Source of the DNA: Ciona intestinalis
Lineage: Eukaryota; Chordata; Ascidiacea; Phlebobranchia; Cionidae
Assembly: GCF_000224145.3 (NCBI RefSeq)
Contig: NC_020174.2
Coordinates: 3,415,026-3,479,025 of the forward strand
Reading direction: 5' to 3'
DNA length: 64,000 nt
The translations under genes and the position numbers were made by a program. Positions 46,601 to 52,700 of the stretch are shown here, piece by piece (the stretch's first letter is position 1; each line of letters opens with the position of its first letter). The notes under the pieces were generated by a model, which saw only the letters and a list, made by a program, of their open reading frames with translations, was not told where the DNA came from and searched no databases.

Positions 46601-47585
46601 TAAAGTTGGAGAATCAAAAACAATTAAAATTCCTGTGAAAAATAAAGGAAAGTCAGCTCATACTGTAAGTGTTTTGGTTAATCTACTTCTAACAATTTTT
46701 TTTTGTTTTTTTTTAATTTGTAATGCTAGCTATATGAATATGTAATACAGTATACATATACATATATATGTAATGCAGCTTTTTGCAAATTGTTTTTAAT
46801 CTGACATTTCCTAGTTTTTCAGGTCATTTTTATCATACATGCTTTAATAATATTTTTAAGCTCATTAATTCTATTGTTGTTTTGTCATAATATAACAGGT
46901 GAAATTCATGAATCTGCGGCAGCCATTTTACATCACACATCAGAAACACACGATCAGGTAGTTTGTTAGTATTAACATGAAAATCACATTCACCTAATTT
47001 CAAAACTAAAATGAAATCAAAAAAACATCTTTCCCATTCACCTAAACTTTAATACTGACATCATATTTTTAGTTTTACAAACATTTTTGTCTGTATTAGA
47101 AGTTTAATTTAATTAAAATAAATGGCTTGTTTGTCGGCTAGGAGTAACAGCCACACTTATTTTGTTTTAAATATATAAGTTTTTTACTGTAAGCATGTTT
47201 TGACAACTGTTGTTTTGTCGCTATATCCTGTATTTTCTTTAAAAATTTCTAAATCTTCGCTACTGTAATCAAATAAAGAGACAAATAGTTATTGTTAATA
47301 AATCCTGTTACAATCTCTGAAACAGGTCTTTTAAATAAAACATAATATTTTAATGTATCTGCTCAATAGTTTTTTTTAACTTTTAAGTATGATCTAATTA
47401 ATTACTGAAAGTTATTATTATTACCCCTTTAAAAAGTCTTAATATTACATCACAGAGCAATGCATTGTGCTAATTTACCCGTTACTTTCAAACCAACCAA
47501 TCATGGATCTTATACGGGAACTCTTGTCGTCCAATCGGAAGCTGCTGGTTCAATTCAAATAAATATATCTGGTAGCACTGCTTAG
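20741..47585 (+). CDS. CEP192: Centrosomal protein 192 / SPD-2 family (about 45 exons, 5' end unresolved)
   Basis: Forty-five exons join with matching phase to about 1,891 aa plus a TAG stop at 47583-47585; human CEP192 has about 2,537. The first visible exon starts in phase 2, so at least one upstream exon is missing, probably in the gap before 20262. Layout: acidic, Ser/Asp-rich N-terminal third; a middle with FHPLHPSTSF and other disordered segments; and a C-terminal half of repeated immunoglobulin-like ASH/PapD modules (VPMKMMIPVKNNSPRWIQ, IDFGEIVCGSTKAVPLRIL, WEVTPTHITVEAP, KIINKSHASMLFDIIWP, VTFKPTNHGSYTG). Known role: pericentriolar scaffold that recruits PLK4, Aurora A, PLK1 and gamma-tubulin. 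Exon lists are in the three block entries. The family call rests on domain order and motifs; the N-terminal exons are assigned by phase continuity. Confidence 0.85.
21490..21850. repeat. Degenerate tandem repeat, CEP192 intron
   Basis: Three units of roughly 110-120 bp with TGTAAAAATAAC..GGTATAT and CGAGTTTTAATTTTCCATT motifs, ending at the next acceptor. Confidence 0.6.
22636..22883. mobile_element. Fold-back element with ~65-bp GC-rich terminal inverted repeats
   Basis: TTGTGGCGGTCCGCCACGTG...ACTAGTGCCTTTTTCTCACG is mirrored at 22820-22882. Between them are a TATAAATA (22707) and a 50-N gap. The element sits inside the TTA tail of a T1 copy (22620-23090). It could be a MITE/fold-back or, given TG...CA ends, a solo LTR with an unusual dyad. 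Confidence 0.65.
22884..23090 (-). repeat. T1 repeat interrupted by the fold-back element
   Basis: TGACTTTATTTGTCTCTTCA through GAGCCATTTATGTTTAATTA; its AATAATAAT tail reappears at 22620-22635, left of the insertion. Confidence 0.75.
23279..23471. mobile_element. M1 MITE
   Basis: CATTCCATTTTCTCG-first copy, inserted 38 nt after a CEP192 donor. Confidence 0.85.
24040..24385. repeat. GT-rich minisatellite after a CEP192 donor
   Basis: About 16 units of roughly 19-20 bp, TGTTGTTAATGATGTGTTTT and variants (TGTTGGTAATGATGTG), with GGTAAC/GGTAAT repeated. The array begins at the splice donor of the exon ending 24037. Confidence 0.8.
24592..24787. mobile_element. M1 MITE
   Basis: GCACATAATATTTGAATATC-first copy with both termini, in a CEP192 intron. 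Confidence 0.85.
25143..25292. mobile_element. M1 MITE, right end missing
   Basis: Left terminus intact; a short internal duplication of TATAAAACC/TATCAAACC; ends at GTTGTTAATTGTTT. Confidence 0.75.
25880..26108. repeat. Half copy of the 26337-26722 MITE
   Basis: CTGTCAAAGTTGAGTAAC...TTTTTCATTGGTATGCCCCT matches the right half of that element with many substitutions. Confidence 0.6.
26123..26322 (+). mobile_element. S1 SINE lacking its head
   Basis: Begins at the core (CCAATGGTCACTAATGGGTT) and ends with ACATTCATTCATTCA. Confidence 0.75.
26337..26722. mobile_element. Non-autonomous DNA element with ~80-bp terminal inverted repeats
   Basis: AGAGGCATACCAACGAAAAA on the left pairs with TTTTCGTTGGTATACCCCTT on the right; pairing continues through TTGTGTATTGATAGAAATCC / CATCTCTATTCGTATTCAAA and GTACCATC / GGTGGTAC. 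The right end is 23 nt before a CEP192 exon. Half copies occur at 25880 and 38285. Confidence 0.7.
26746..33621 (+). CDS. CEP192: CEP192 central block, exons j-u
   Basis: Exons 26746-26931, 27716-27793, 28608-28761, 29057-29094, 29428-29586, 29960-30083, 30579-30634, 31170-31266, 31658-31845, 32237-32384, 32783-32925, 33478-33621. The first carries a well-ordered block (VSIGRYMAERSGKLGHLDG, then RPSFGLKVRTPSP) that may be the kinase-binding segment of the family. Later exons carry LSPDSIASKLL, FHPLHPSTSF, and aromatic/proline-rich IYPQALMAGRVSGGYPP. Several exons are very short (38 and 56 nt). All introns hold M1, S1, S2 or other repeats. Confidence 0.78.
27048..27147. repeat. GC-rich hairpin in a CEP192 intron
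   Basis: CTTGGCCTCGCGCCGAGCC and GGCTCGGCGCTCGTGCCAAG are inverted repeats around a centre holding TGACGTCA. It stands out from the AT-rich surroundings. Confidence 0.55.
27424..27632 (+). repeat. Two S2 3'-modules in tandem
   Basis: TGGGTGTTGGGGTAAT occurs at about 27425 and 27549, each followed by GGCCTAAATCCTAG and a GCCACG...GGACC ending. Confidence 0.65.
28050..28353. mobile_element. hAT-like MITE with 8-bp target duplication
   Basis: Starts CAGTGGTTCTTACACTTTTT, ends AGTTTAACAAATGCTG. Flanks CATTAAAG (28042-28049) and CATTAGAG (28354-28361) match 7 of 8. A second copy lies at 54455-54745. Confidence 0.75.
28770..28856 (+). repeat. S2 3'-module
   Basis: GGTAATGGGCCAATCCTGGC through CCTCACCCACATAGAATGGA, just after a CEP192 donor. 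Confidence 0.65.
29105..29390 (-). mobile_element. S1 SINE
   Basis: Tail-first copy occupying most of a CEP192 intron between exons 29057-29094 and 29428-29586. Confidence 0.75.
29838..29888 (+). repeat. S2 3'-module, short
   Basis: CCTAGGCCCCATTGCATGCC through CACTCACATAGAATAAA. Confidence 0.5.
30136..30493. mobile_element. Truncated S1 fused to an M1 lacking its left end
   Basis: The S1 (minus) runs to CCCATTAGTGAATGG at about 30318; the M1 starts mid-left-arm (CCTTTACATTCTATTTTCTC) and continues to its right end at 30493. Confidence 0.7.
30681..30855. mobile_element. M1 MITE
   Basis: TTATTCTATTTTCTTG-first copy, with a deletion of AAAACCGTATCC. Confidence 0.8.
31325..31400 (-). repeat. 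S2 3'-module, inverted
   Basis: CTATGTGGGTGAGGTCCCGC through CATTACCCCAACAT. Confidence 0.65.
31413..31609. mobile_element. M1 MITE
   Basis: TTATTCTATTTTCTCG-first copy directly after an S2 module, 49 nt before a CEP192 exon. Confidence 0.85.
32044..32098 (-). repeat. S2 3'-module fragment, inverted
   Basis: TCTATCTATGTGGGTGAGGT to TTTAAGCCAGGATTG. Confidence 0.55.
32552..32752. mobile_element. M1 MITE
   Basis: TTATTCTATTTTCCCG-first copy, right terminus 31 nt before the acceptor of the CEP192 exon at 32783. Confidence 0.85.
33150..33478. repeat. Tandem repeat of ~125 bp, about 2.5 units
   Basis: CCAAAAAACAAGAAAT occurs three times (near 33176, 33305, 33435), each followed by TTGTTTAAAAGTTGATAT or a variant. 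The array ends at the acceptor of exon 33478. Confidence 0.75.
33815..34009. mobile_element. M1 MITE, left member of an abutting pair
   Basis: GCACATAATACCCAAATATC-first copy with complete termini. Confidence 0.85.
34010..34202. mobile_element. M1 MITE, right member of an abutting pair
   Basis: TTATTCTATTTTCTCA-first copy, opposite in polarity to its neighbour and joined through TATATAATAGG. Its right end is 18 nt before the acceptor of exon 34221. Confidence 0.85.
34221..47585 (+). CDS. CEP192: CEP192 C-terminal ASH/PapD block, exons v-end
   Basis: Exons 34221-34330, 35248-35415, 35664-35866, 36391-36503, 36566-36670, 36942-37121, 37387-37601, 37969-38211, 39087-39234, 39812-39922, 40583-40649, 41120-41248, 41589-41722, 42199-42290, 42811-42942, 43344-43534, 44122-44393, 44733-44828, 45064-45203, 45796-45861, 46055-46104, 46556-46664, 46899-46957, 47456-47585. 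Beta-sandwich signatures recur: 'G...K.......N.G' strands (FPVKNAGNISVQVSFSL), 'PSGELNVCVEFHPP', 'DFGEIVCGS', 'IKIPVKNKGKSAHTVKFMN'. These are the ASH (ASPM-SPD-2-Hydin) modules that target the protein to centrosomes. Two of these exons have acceptors embedded in minisatellites. Confidence 0.85.
34538..34737. mobile_element. M1 MITE
   Basis: CATTCTTTTTTCTCATCC-first copy, both ends present, in the intron that also carries the 23-bp minisatellite. Confidence 0.85.
34921..35247. repeat. 23-bp minisatellite made of 3' splice sites, ending at a CEP192 exon
   Basis: About 15 units of GGTTGTATTTATTTTGATTG plus ACA. Each unit has a T-rich stretch followed by GACAG (or GACAT/GACAA in a few variants). 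The last ACAG at 35247 is the acceptor of the exon 35248-35415. Confidence 0.9.
35920..36056. mobile_element. Diverged relative of the 117-255 hAT-like MITE
   Basis: CTGGCACAGTCAAGGGGGTT...GCGACCCACCC, poly-A/T interior, then TTTCTGGCTGCGCCTCTG. Confidence 0.6.
36066..36372 (+). mobile_element. S1 SINE
   Basis: Head GCCATGGCAAAATGGTTAGC to tail TTACATTCATTCATTCATTG; the tail ends 18 nt before the acceptor of exon 36391. Confidence 0.8.
37146..37312. mobile_element. M1 MITE, right end lost
   Basis: GCACATAATATCCAAATATT-first copy, ending at GAATGAAAGGTGT, followed by short AAAGTAAGTTACA repeats. Confidence 0.8.
37664..37936. mobile_element. M1 MITE followed by an extra right half of opposite polarity
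   Basis: 37664-37836 is one shortened M1; 37842-37936 is the right half of a second one. The final CACCCTACTATAT is about 33 nt before exon 37969. Confidence 0.75.
38285..38360. repeat. Half copy of the 26337-26722 MITE, inverted
   Basis: GGGCATACCATTGAAAAATT then GGATAGAAATGCTTAAATAT and AAAGTACCACTAATGTTTC, matching its left arm. Confidence 0.55.
38366..38735 (+). mobile_element. S2 SINE
   Basis: Head CACCGTGGCTCAGTGGTTTA, CCCCGGTTCGATGCTCGAC, core TGTCCTTGGGCAAGACACTT, then an end module (AGGTGTTGGGGTAATGGGCC). Confidence 0.7.
38745..38868 (+). repeat. T1 repeat
   Basis: AAGCATATTTTAACAACTGT to a TTATTATTATT tail, directly before an M1. Confidence 0.7.
38873..39068. mobile_element. M1 MITE
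   Basis: CATTCTGTTTTCTCG-first copy; right terminus (CCCCAATATTACTATAA) 18 nt before the acceptor of exon 39087. Confidence 0.85.
39254..39450. mobile_element. M1 MITE
   Basis: TTATTCAATTTTCTCG-first copy, inserted 20 nt after the donor of exon 39087-39234. The same exon has an M1 on each side. Confidence 0.85.
40017..40322 (+). mobile_element. S1 SINE
   Basis: Head CAGTTGGTTAGCACGCCTGA to tail AAATTACATTCATTCATTCA. Confidence 0.75.
40362..40556. mobile_element. M1 MITE
   Basis: CAACACATAATATCC-first copy; right terminus 26 nt before the acceptor of exon 40583. Confidence 0.85.
41460..41518 (+). repeat. S1 core fragment
   Basis: Only TTGTGGGCGTATGTGTCCTT to CTCCAACCCAGTGGT; neither head nor tail. 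Confidence 0.65.
41900..42175. repeat. Two-unit tandem duplication (~130 bp)
   Basis: Two units share TGTGCAAAAATTTA(C/T)CAAAT, GAAAAT..TAAGTTT and AGCACCCCTGGTCTATT / GAACCCCTGTTCTATT. Confidence 0.65.
42306..42770. mobile_element. Inverted pair of S1 SINEs
   Basis: 42306-42572 is minus strand; from the head it passes into a headless plus-strand copy (42573-42770) that ends ACATTCATTCATTCA, 40 nt before exon 42811. Confidence 0.75.
42985..43197 (-). repeat. T1 repeat
   Basis: TTTTATCTCTTCGATTACGG to GAGCCATTTATGTTTAATTA; includes the full left part. Confidence 0.7.
43800..43980. mobile_element. M1 MITE
   Basis: GCACATAATATCTAAATATC-first copy with a deletion of the TTTGTTTACTAC segment. 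Confidence 0.8.
44012..44121. repeat. Second acceptor-containing minisatellite, ending at a CEP192 exon
   Basis: Units start GATTGACAG (44012 and later) or GATGGACAG, each followed by TTCATTAATTAAAAAATTTT or a variant of it. The fourth GACAG (44121) is the acceptor of the exon 44122-44393. Confidence 0.8.
44455..44570. repeat. M1-related short element, two heads
   Basis: TAGTAGCTTGGGGTAACATG and TAGTAGGTTGGGGTAAGATG, each followed by GTACATG. It resembles M1 termini without the M1 interior. Confidence 0.45.
45317..45735 (+). repeat. Two T1 copies plus a flank duplicated at 47133-47405
   Basis: T1 at 45317-45410 is truncated; 45453-45620 is complete. The next ~115 bp (AAATCCTGTTACAATCTCTG to TTAATTACTG) recurs almost unchanged after the T1 at 47133. 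Confidence 0.75.
46136..46290 (+). mobile_element. S1 fragment
   Basis: Head (GTGGTTAGTGCAAATACTTC) and a degraded tail, core largely deleted. Confidence 0.55.
46311..46372 (+). repeat. S2 3'-module fragment
   Basis: TTAGGGTAATGGAGCAATCC to CTTGCCCACATAGAATA. Confidence 0.5.
46436..46530 (-). mobile_element. S1 tail fragment
   Basis: GTAACTTACTTTATTCTCGT to TTACTTTGTGGGTGATTA, 26 nt before exon 46556. Confidence 0.6.
47133..47405 (+). repeat. T1 copy plus flank, duplicate of 45453-45735
   Basis: Same order of T1 and the unique-looking TGTATCTGCTCAATAGTTTT sequence as at 45453. The duplication lies within the same gene. Confidence 0.7.
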
Positions 47586-47736
47586 TGATGTCACAAAAGC
47601 ATCCACGAAATGCAATAGTTGTTTATAGTTTTGTTTAATATGTTTTCTATGAAATATAATTATCTGCATAATAATGTGTGTTCGTTACCAAGTATGTGGT
47701 GCCGCGGCAACAGTCGCAAAAAGCTCCTGAATGGGC

Positions 47737-47815
47737 TTTCCGGGTGTTGGGGTAAAGGGCCAAATGTGGCCTAAATCCCAGGTCCTTGACAAGGACCTCA
47801 CCCAAAAAAAATATT
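47737..47815 (+). repeat. S2 3'-module
   Basis: CCGGGTGTTGGGGTAAAGGG to GACAAGGACCTCACCC. Confidence 0.6.
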
Positions 47816-47822
47816 TTAAAAC

Positions 47823-47918
47823 GGTACTAGTGAAGAATCTCCCCACCCCCCACCTTATTTACTAACCACTAGTTGGTGGTTAGCAAATAAGGTGGGGGGA
47901 AGACTCTTCACTAGCACC
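47823..47918. mobile_element. M2 palindromic MITE, compact copy
   Basis: GGTACTAGTGAAGAATCT...CCACCTTATTTACTAACCAC is mirrored by GTGGTTAGCAAATAAGGTGG...AGACTCTTCACTAGCACC with a loop of a few bases: an almost perfect 96-bp palindrome. Confidence 0.8.
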
Positions 47919-48444
47919 AAAACAATCCGAGTATTAAGTGAAAACGTCAATGCGGTGTTGTATGCATCTTCTAAACAGGTCTTACGAAGATTTCTTGGCA
48001 CATTACAAACAAGAAAGGTATTTTGAAAGAATATTTTTTTGGTGCTATTGTTTTTTTTATCTACGGTATATCATATATTATGTTGTATATATCTTCTAAA
48101 TAGGCCTTGCCAAGATTTTTTGAACCCCTAACTAGAAGGGTATTCTGGAATAATATTTTTTTGGTGTTATTGCCTTATTATCCACAGTATATCCTGTATT
48201 ATGACATCAGAATTACCTGTTGGCTTGCAGTCTTATAGCTCTATGTTAAATCTAGATATCTGGATATCTCGAACATTTTTGAGATTTTTACACCGGATAA
48301 AAACAGAGTCAAAGAAACACCGAGTAGTCCAAGTGCCGCCATCTTGTTTCCAAAATCGAGCAAACTTGTAATTGAACACACTTTAAGTTTCGATTTAAAA
48401 AATAACTACATGCGAGGCACTTTTGGGCTGTTATTTAAACGGAC

Positions 48445-48655
48445 AACGAAATTAACTGCAATCGCTTCAACTCAGTGGTCCCTTATGAGTTGTCTTAATT
48501 TTTAGCTATATAGGCTACAGTGCGAGAATGGCCGCCAAAATGTCACCCACAAAGTTACATACGTGGTAACCCGTAAGCGGGTGCTGAGTGTGAGAAACAG
48601 ACCATCCGCGTTATAGCGACTGTCGTTGCCCCACCACATAAATAAATAAGTTATA
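48445..48655 (+). mobile_element. S1 fragment
   Basis: Starts in the core (AACTGCAATCGCTTCAACTC) and ends at ATAAATAAGTTATAT, diverged. Confidence 0.55.
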
Positions 48656-48800
48656 TAGTAAAGTGGGGCAAGCTGGGACTCGGGGTAAAATGGGATATCG
48701 TTTTTAAACCCCCATACGGTACCCATTTAAAGAAAGACGATAAAAATGTTACAGTATTATGTTCTCAAGTGTCCCATCATATACCCCACCCATCTATACA
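48655..48800. mobile_element. Diverged M1-like MITE
   Basis: Left TATAGTAAAGTGGGGCAAGC, right GTGTCCCATCATATACCCCA; interior shorter than M1 and only partly similar. Confidence 0.55.
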
Positions 48801-49706
48801 TTTATTCATTCACCTTGTTACAGTGGTACAGCATCATGATTATTCTGGATTCCGGTACTATTTGTGTCTGTCTTCTGTCCAATTTGGGGTAATTGATCTG
48901 TTAAGTATCAATATTAAACAATTTCACTCCACTTCTGCTTGATTGTTTCGGCAACGTGTAAAATGTTTGTTAGTGATTACGGGTTGGTATTGTATAATTA
49001 ACTGAGTCAATAGGCCAAAGTGCTGCTACACAATTCAGTCTTTTTGTTAGTTGAGAGCACTTAAGATTTTTGCTCACGAAGAAATATTCAGGGAAAAGAG
49101 AACCAGACTGTCGAGGTTTATAATACGAAACGCATAGAAAAGCACGTGGCACAGATGAATTTAAAATTGAAGGGAGTTTGCAGTTACCGAATTATATTCG
49201 CTAGAAATCCTGTTATCACAGACATTTAAGTCATTTTGTTTTTCATTGAGCCGACTTTGTTTTAACGTATCTTATTGCGAAATGCCCATAAATTGTACCC
49301 CAGTGTATGTGATTTGCTGTTACTGGCTTTAATACTGTATAATGCTAATGTAAATATTTTTAAAACCACTTTTTAAAGCGTAAACTAAATTCTAAAACCA
49401 ACCACCATCGAAGTTTGTTAATTTTTATTTCGGTTAACTTCGGATTTCCGAAGTTTTCCGACATGGTGATTGAACAAATCAAGTTAGAGACGATTCGAAC
49501 AGAACCAAGGAGAAGATCAGAAAGGTTTCTTCAAAAACAAAACTAATTATGTAAGGTCGCTCTTGCATTCCATTCATTCCGCTCTCTATTTCAGTGCACT
49601 CTTTACAGGCCTGTCTGATTTTTCTTCAGCACTCAATGTATATATTAGGTGTGTGCTAGATTTGAGCTGCAAATGTGAGGTAGTATAAAAACACTGGAAT
49701 TTAGCG

Positions 49707-52700
49707 ATGGCCGATTCAGATAATTCTCAGCATTCTAGTTTTGATGAAGGTGACGATAAACGAGAAGTGAAGTAAGAATATAATGTTTTAATGCAATTTG
49801 TATTTTCTCACGATTTTGTCTGATTATATTTTAACTTGTTCTAATTAACTAAAGCTTTGTTTTCATGTTGGGTAATAACATTATATACACTTTTTTATTT
49901 AACACTTTCGTAAAATATATATGGTTTTTACCTGAGCTTACTGTAAAATTGTCGTTGTGTTGCTGATTTCTTTGTTTCCGTTGTTTTATTTAATTTTGTG
50001 TTGGGTACCAGGATAGCACGTAGCAGCATAGGATATTATCTTAAACGACTAGTCTGCGGAATATAGCACTTCCTGATGAGATCACGCATGTGCAAGACGG
50101 TTATTTTTCGCGTGCACGCGTGCTATCCCAAAAAATCTGCATGCAAAACATGTACATTTCAAGCCATGTTAAAAAATCTTAATTTAACACCCATATTTTT
50201 TTTGTTTGTGTAATTAACGCAACTCTGCAGACTGGCACAAAGAGATAAATATGTTTGGTTTGATGGGCCCTAGACATTTTTAAGTGATACTTTCAAATAT
50301 TTTAAAATGATTGTATCTTTTAAATTATCTGGTTGTTTCCGATCTTTGTTCAATTTTGATATATAAATACCATTTTTTAGCGGGCTAGGAGGGTTGTCCT
50401 TTCTCACACCAAGTACCCCATTGTTTTTTATTACCTCACTTACTCTATATATATATATATAGCCTATGTTATATATAATCTTATTGATTAAAGAGACTTT
50501 TGTTATGTTTGCAACTTATTTAATTGGGGCAATGTTTATTAGCCAATCAATGATAGAAAACACAAACTGTACGCTAAGAAATATATATATATAATATATA
50601 ATATAGAATTTCAGCAAGAGTGAAATTTTACTTAATAGCCTATTCTGCAAACAGCACAATAGTTACATAGCTAAATGAAATGTTCACATGGAAACACAAA
50701 AAAAAAGTATACAATATGTGCAAAATATAATTTGACTCCATATTCTGCAAAAATTACAATAGTTACATAGCTGAATGATCACATAAAAACACAAAGTGTA
50801 TATATGCTAAGAAATAATTATACAATTTGTGCAAAAGTAAAATTTTATTTCATATTCTGCAAAAGTTACAATAGTTACATAGCTGAACGATTACATAAAA
50901 ACACAAAGTGTATATATGCTAAGAAATAATTATACAATTTGTGCAAAAGTAAAATTTTACTTCATGTTCTGCAAAAATTACAATAGTTACATAGCTGAAT
51001 GATCACATAAAAACACAAAGTGTATATATGCTAAGAAATAATTATACAATTTGTGCAAAAGTAAAATTTTACTTCATGTTCTGCAAAAATTACAATAGTT
51101 ACATAGCTGAATGATCACATAAAAACACAAAGTATATATATGCTAAGAAATAATTATACAATTTGTGCAAAAGTAAATTTTTACTCCATATTCTGCAAAA
51201 ATTACAATAGTTACATAGCTGAATGATCACATAAAAACACAAAGTGTATATATGCTAAGAAATAATATATATAATTATACAATTTGTGCAAAAGTAAAAT
51301 TTTACTTCATGTTCTGCAAAAATTACAATAGTTACATAGCTGATTGATTACATAAAAACACAAAGTGTATATATGCTAAGAAATAATTATACAATTTGTG
51401 CAAAAGTAAAATTTTACTTCATATTCTACAAAAATCACAATAGTTACATAGCTGAACGATCACATAAAAACACAAAGTGTATATATGCTAAGAAATAATT
51501 ATACAATTTGTGCAAAAGTAAAATTTTACTTCATATTCTGCAAAATTACAATAGTTACATAGCTGAATGATCACATAAAAACACAAAGTGTATCTATGCT
51601 AAGAAATAATTATACAATTTGTGCAAAAGTAAAATCTAACTTCATAGTCTGCAAAAATTACAATAGTTACATAGCTGAATGATCACATAAAAACACAACG
51701 TATATATATGCTAAGAAATAATTATACAATTTGTGCAAAAGTAAAATTTTACTTCATGTTCCGCAAAAATTACAATAGTTACATAGCTGAATGATCACAT
51801 AAAAACACAAAGTATATATATGCTAAGAAATATATATATATATATACAATTTGTGCAAAAGTAAATTTTTACTTCATATTCCGCAAAAATTACAATAGTT
51901 ACATAGCTGATTGATTACATAAAAACACAAAGTGTATATATGCTAAGAAATAATTATACAATTTGTGCAAAAGTAAAATTTTACTTCATGTTCTGCAAAA
52001 ATTACAATAGTTACATAGCTGAATGATCACATAAAAACACAACGTATATATATGCTAAGAAATAATTATACAATTTGTGCAAATATAAATTTTTACTTCA
52101 TATTCCGCAAAAATTACAATAGTTACATAGCTGAATGATCACATAAAACACAAAGTGTATAATATGATAAGAAATATATATATATATATATATACAATTT
52201 GTGCAAAAGTAAAATTTTACTTCATATTCTGCAAAATTCACAATAGTTACATAGCTGAATGATCACACAGGTTGGATAGGTAGCATTAGTTAAATAAACA
52301 TTCAATATTTGTTGTATGCGTATTGGGTTTGGTCCTTTACCTATTGTTAAAATCTTATTTTGTTTATTTTACATGGAAGGAAATTAACATATACTTTTAT
52401 TTGCTAAACACATTTGAATTATTTGCGTATTTATTATTACTAATTGTATGTACACACAACTTGAGTGTGTAATTAAACAATTCTGGTGTAAACTTTCTAA
52501 AACTAACAATGGGAAAATGTCTTGAAATACAGAAACATTGTGTATTTGTGTTATTAATTACATATCTTCCAACTAAATGTAAATATGTTAACTGTAAACA
52601 TGTTTTAACAACTGTTGTTTTGTTGCTATATCCTGTCTTTACGTTTAAATTATATTTAATTCTATACCTTGTGCCAGATTACGGGTTACTATGTATCTAT

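Larger units (their letters stand above)
47586..49706. other. CEP192 to LMO7-like intergenic region
   Basis: Contains S2, M2, S1 and M1-like elements (listed separately) and a two-unit repeat at 47960-48200. From about 48805 to 49700 I see no gene, RNA or repeat. No canonical AATAAA closely follows the CEP192 stop. Confidence 0.5.

Noticed and set aside
49683..49689. TATAAAA box for the LMO7-like gene
   Set aside because: It is only 24 nt before the chosen ATG, so transcription would start at or after the start codon; chance match in AT-rich DNA is more likely.
50570..52268. CRISPR array
   Set aside because: The array has long, contiguous, near-identical 112-bp units with no unique spacers, and the genome is eukaryotic.
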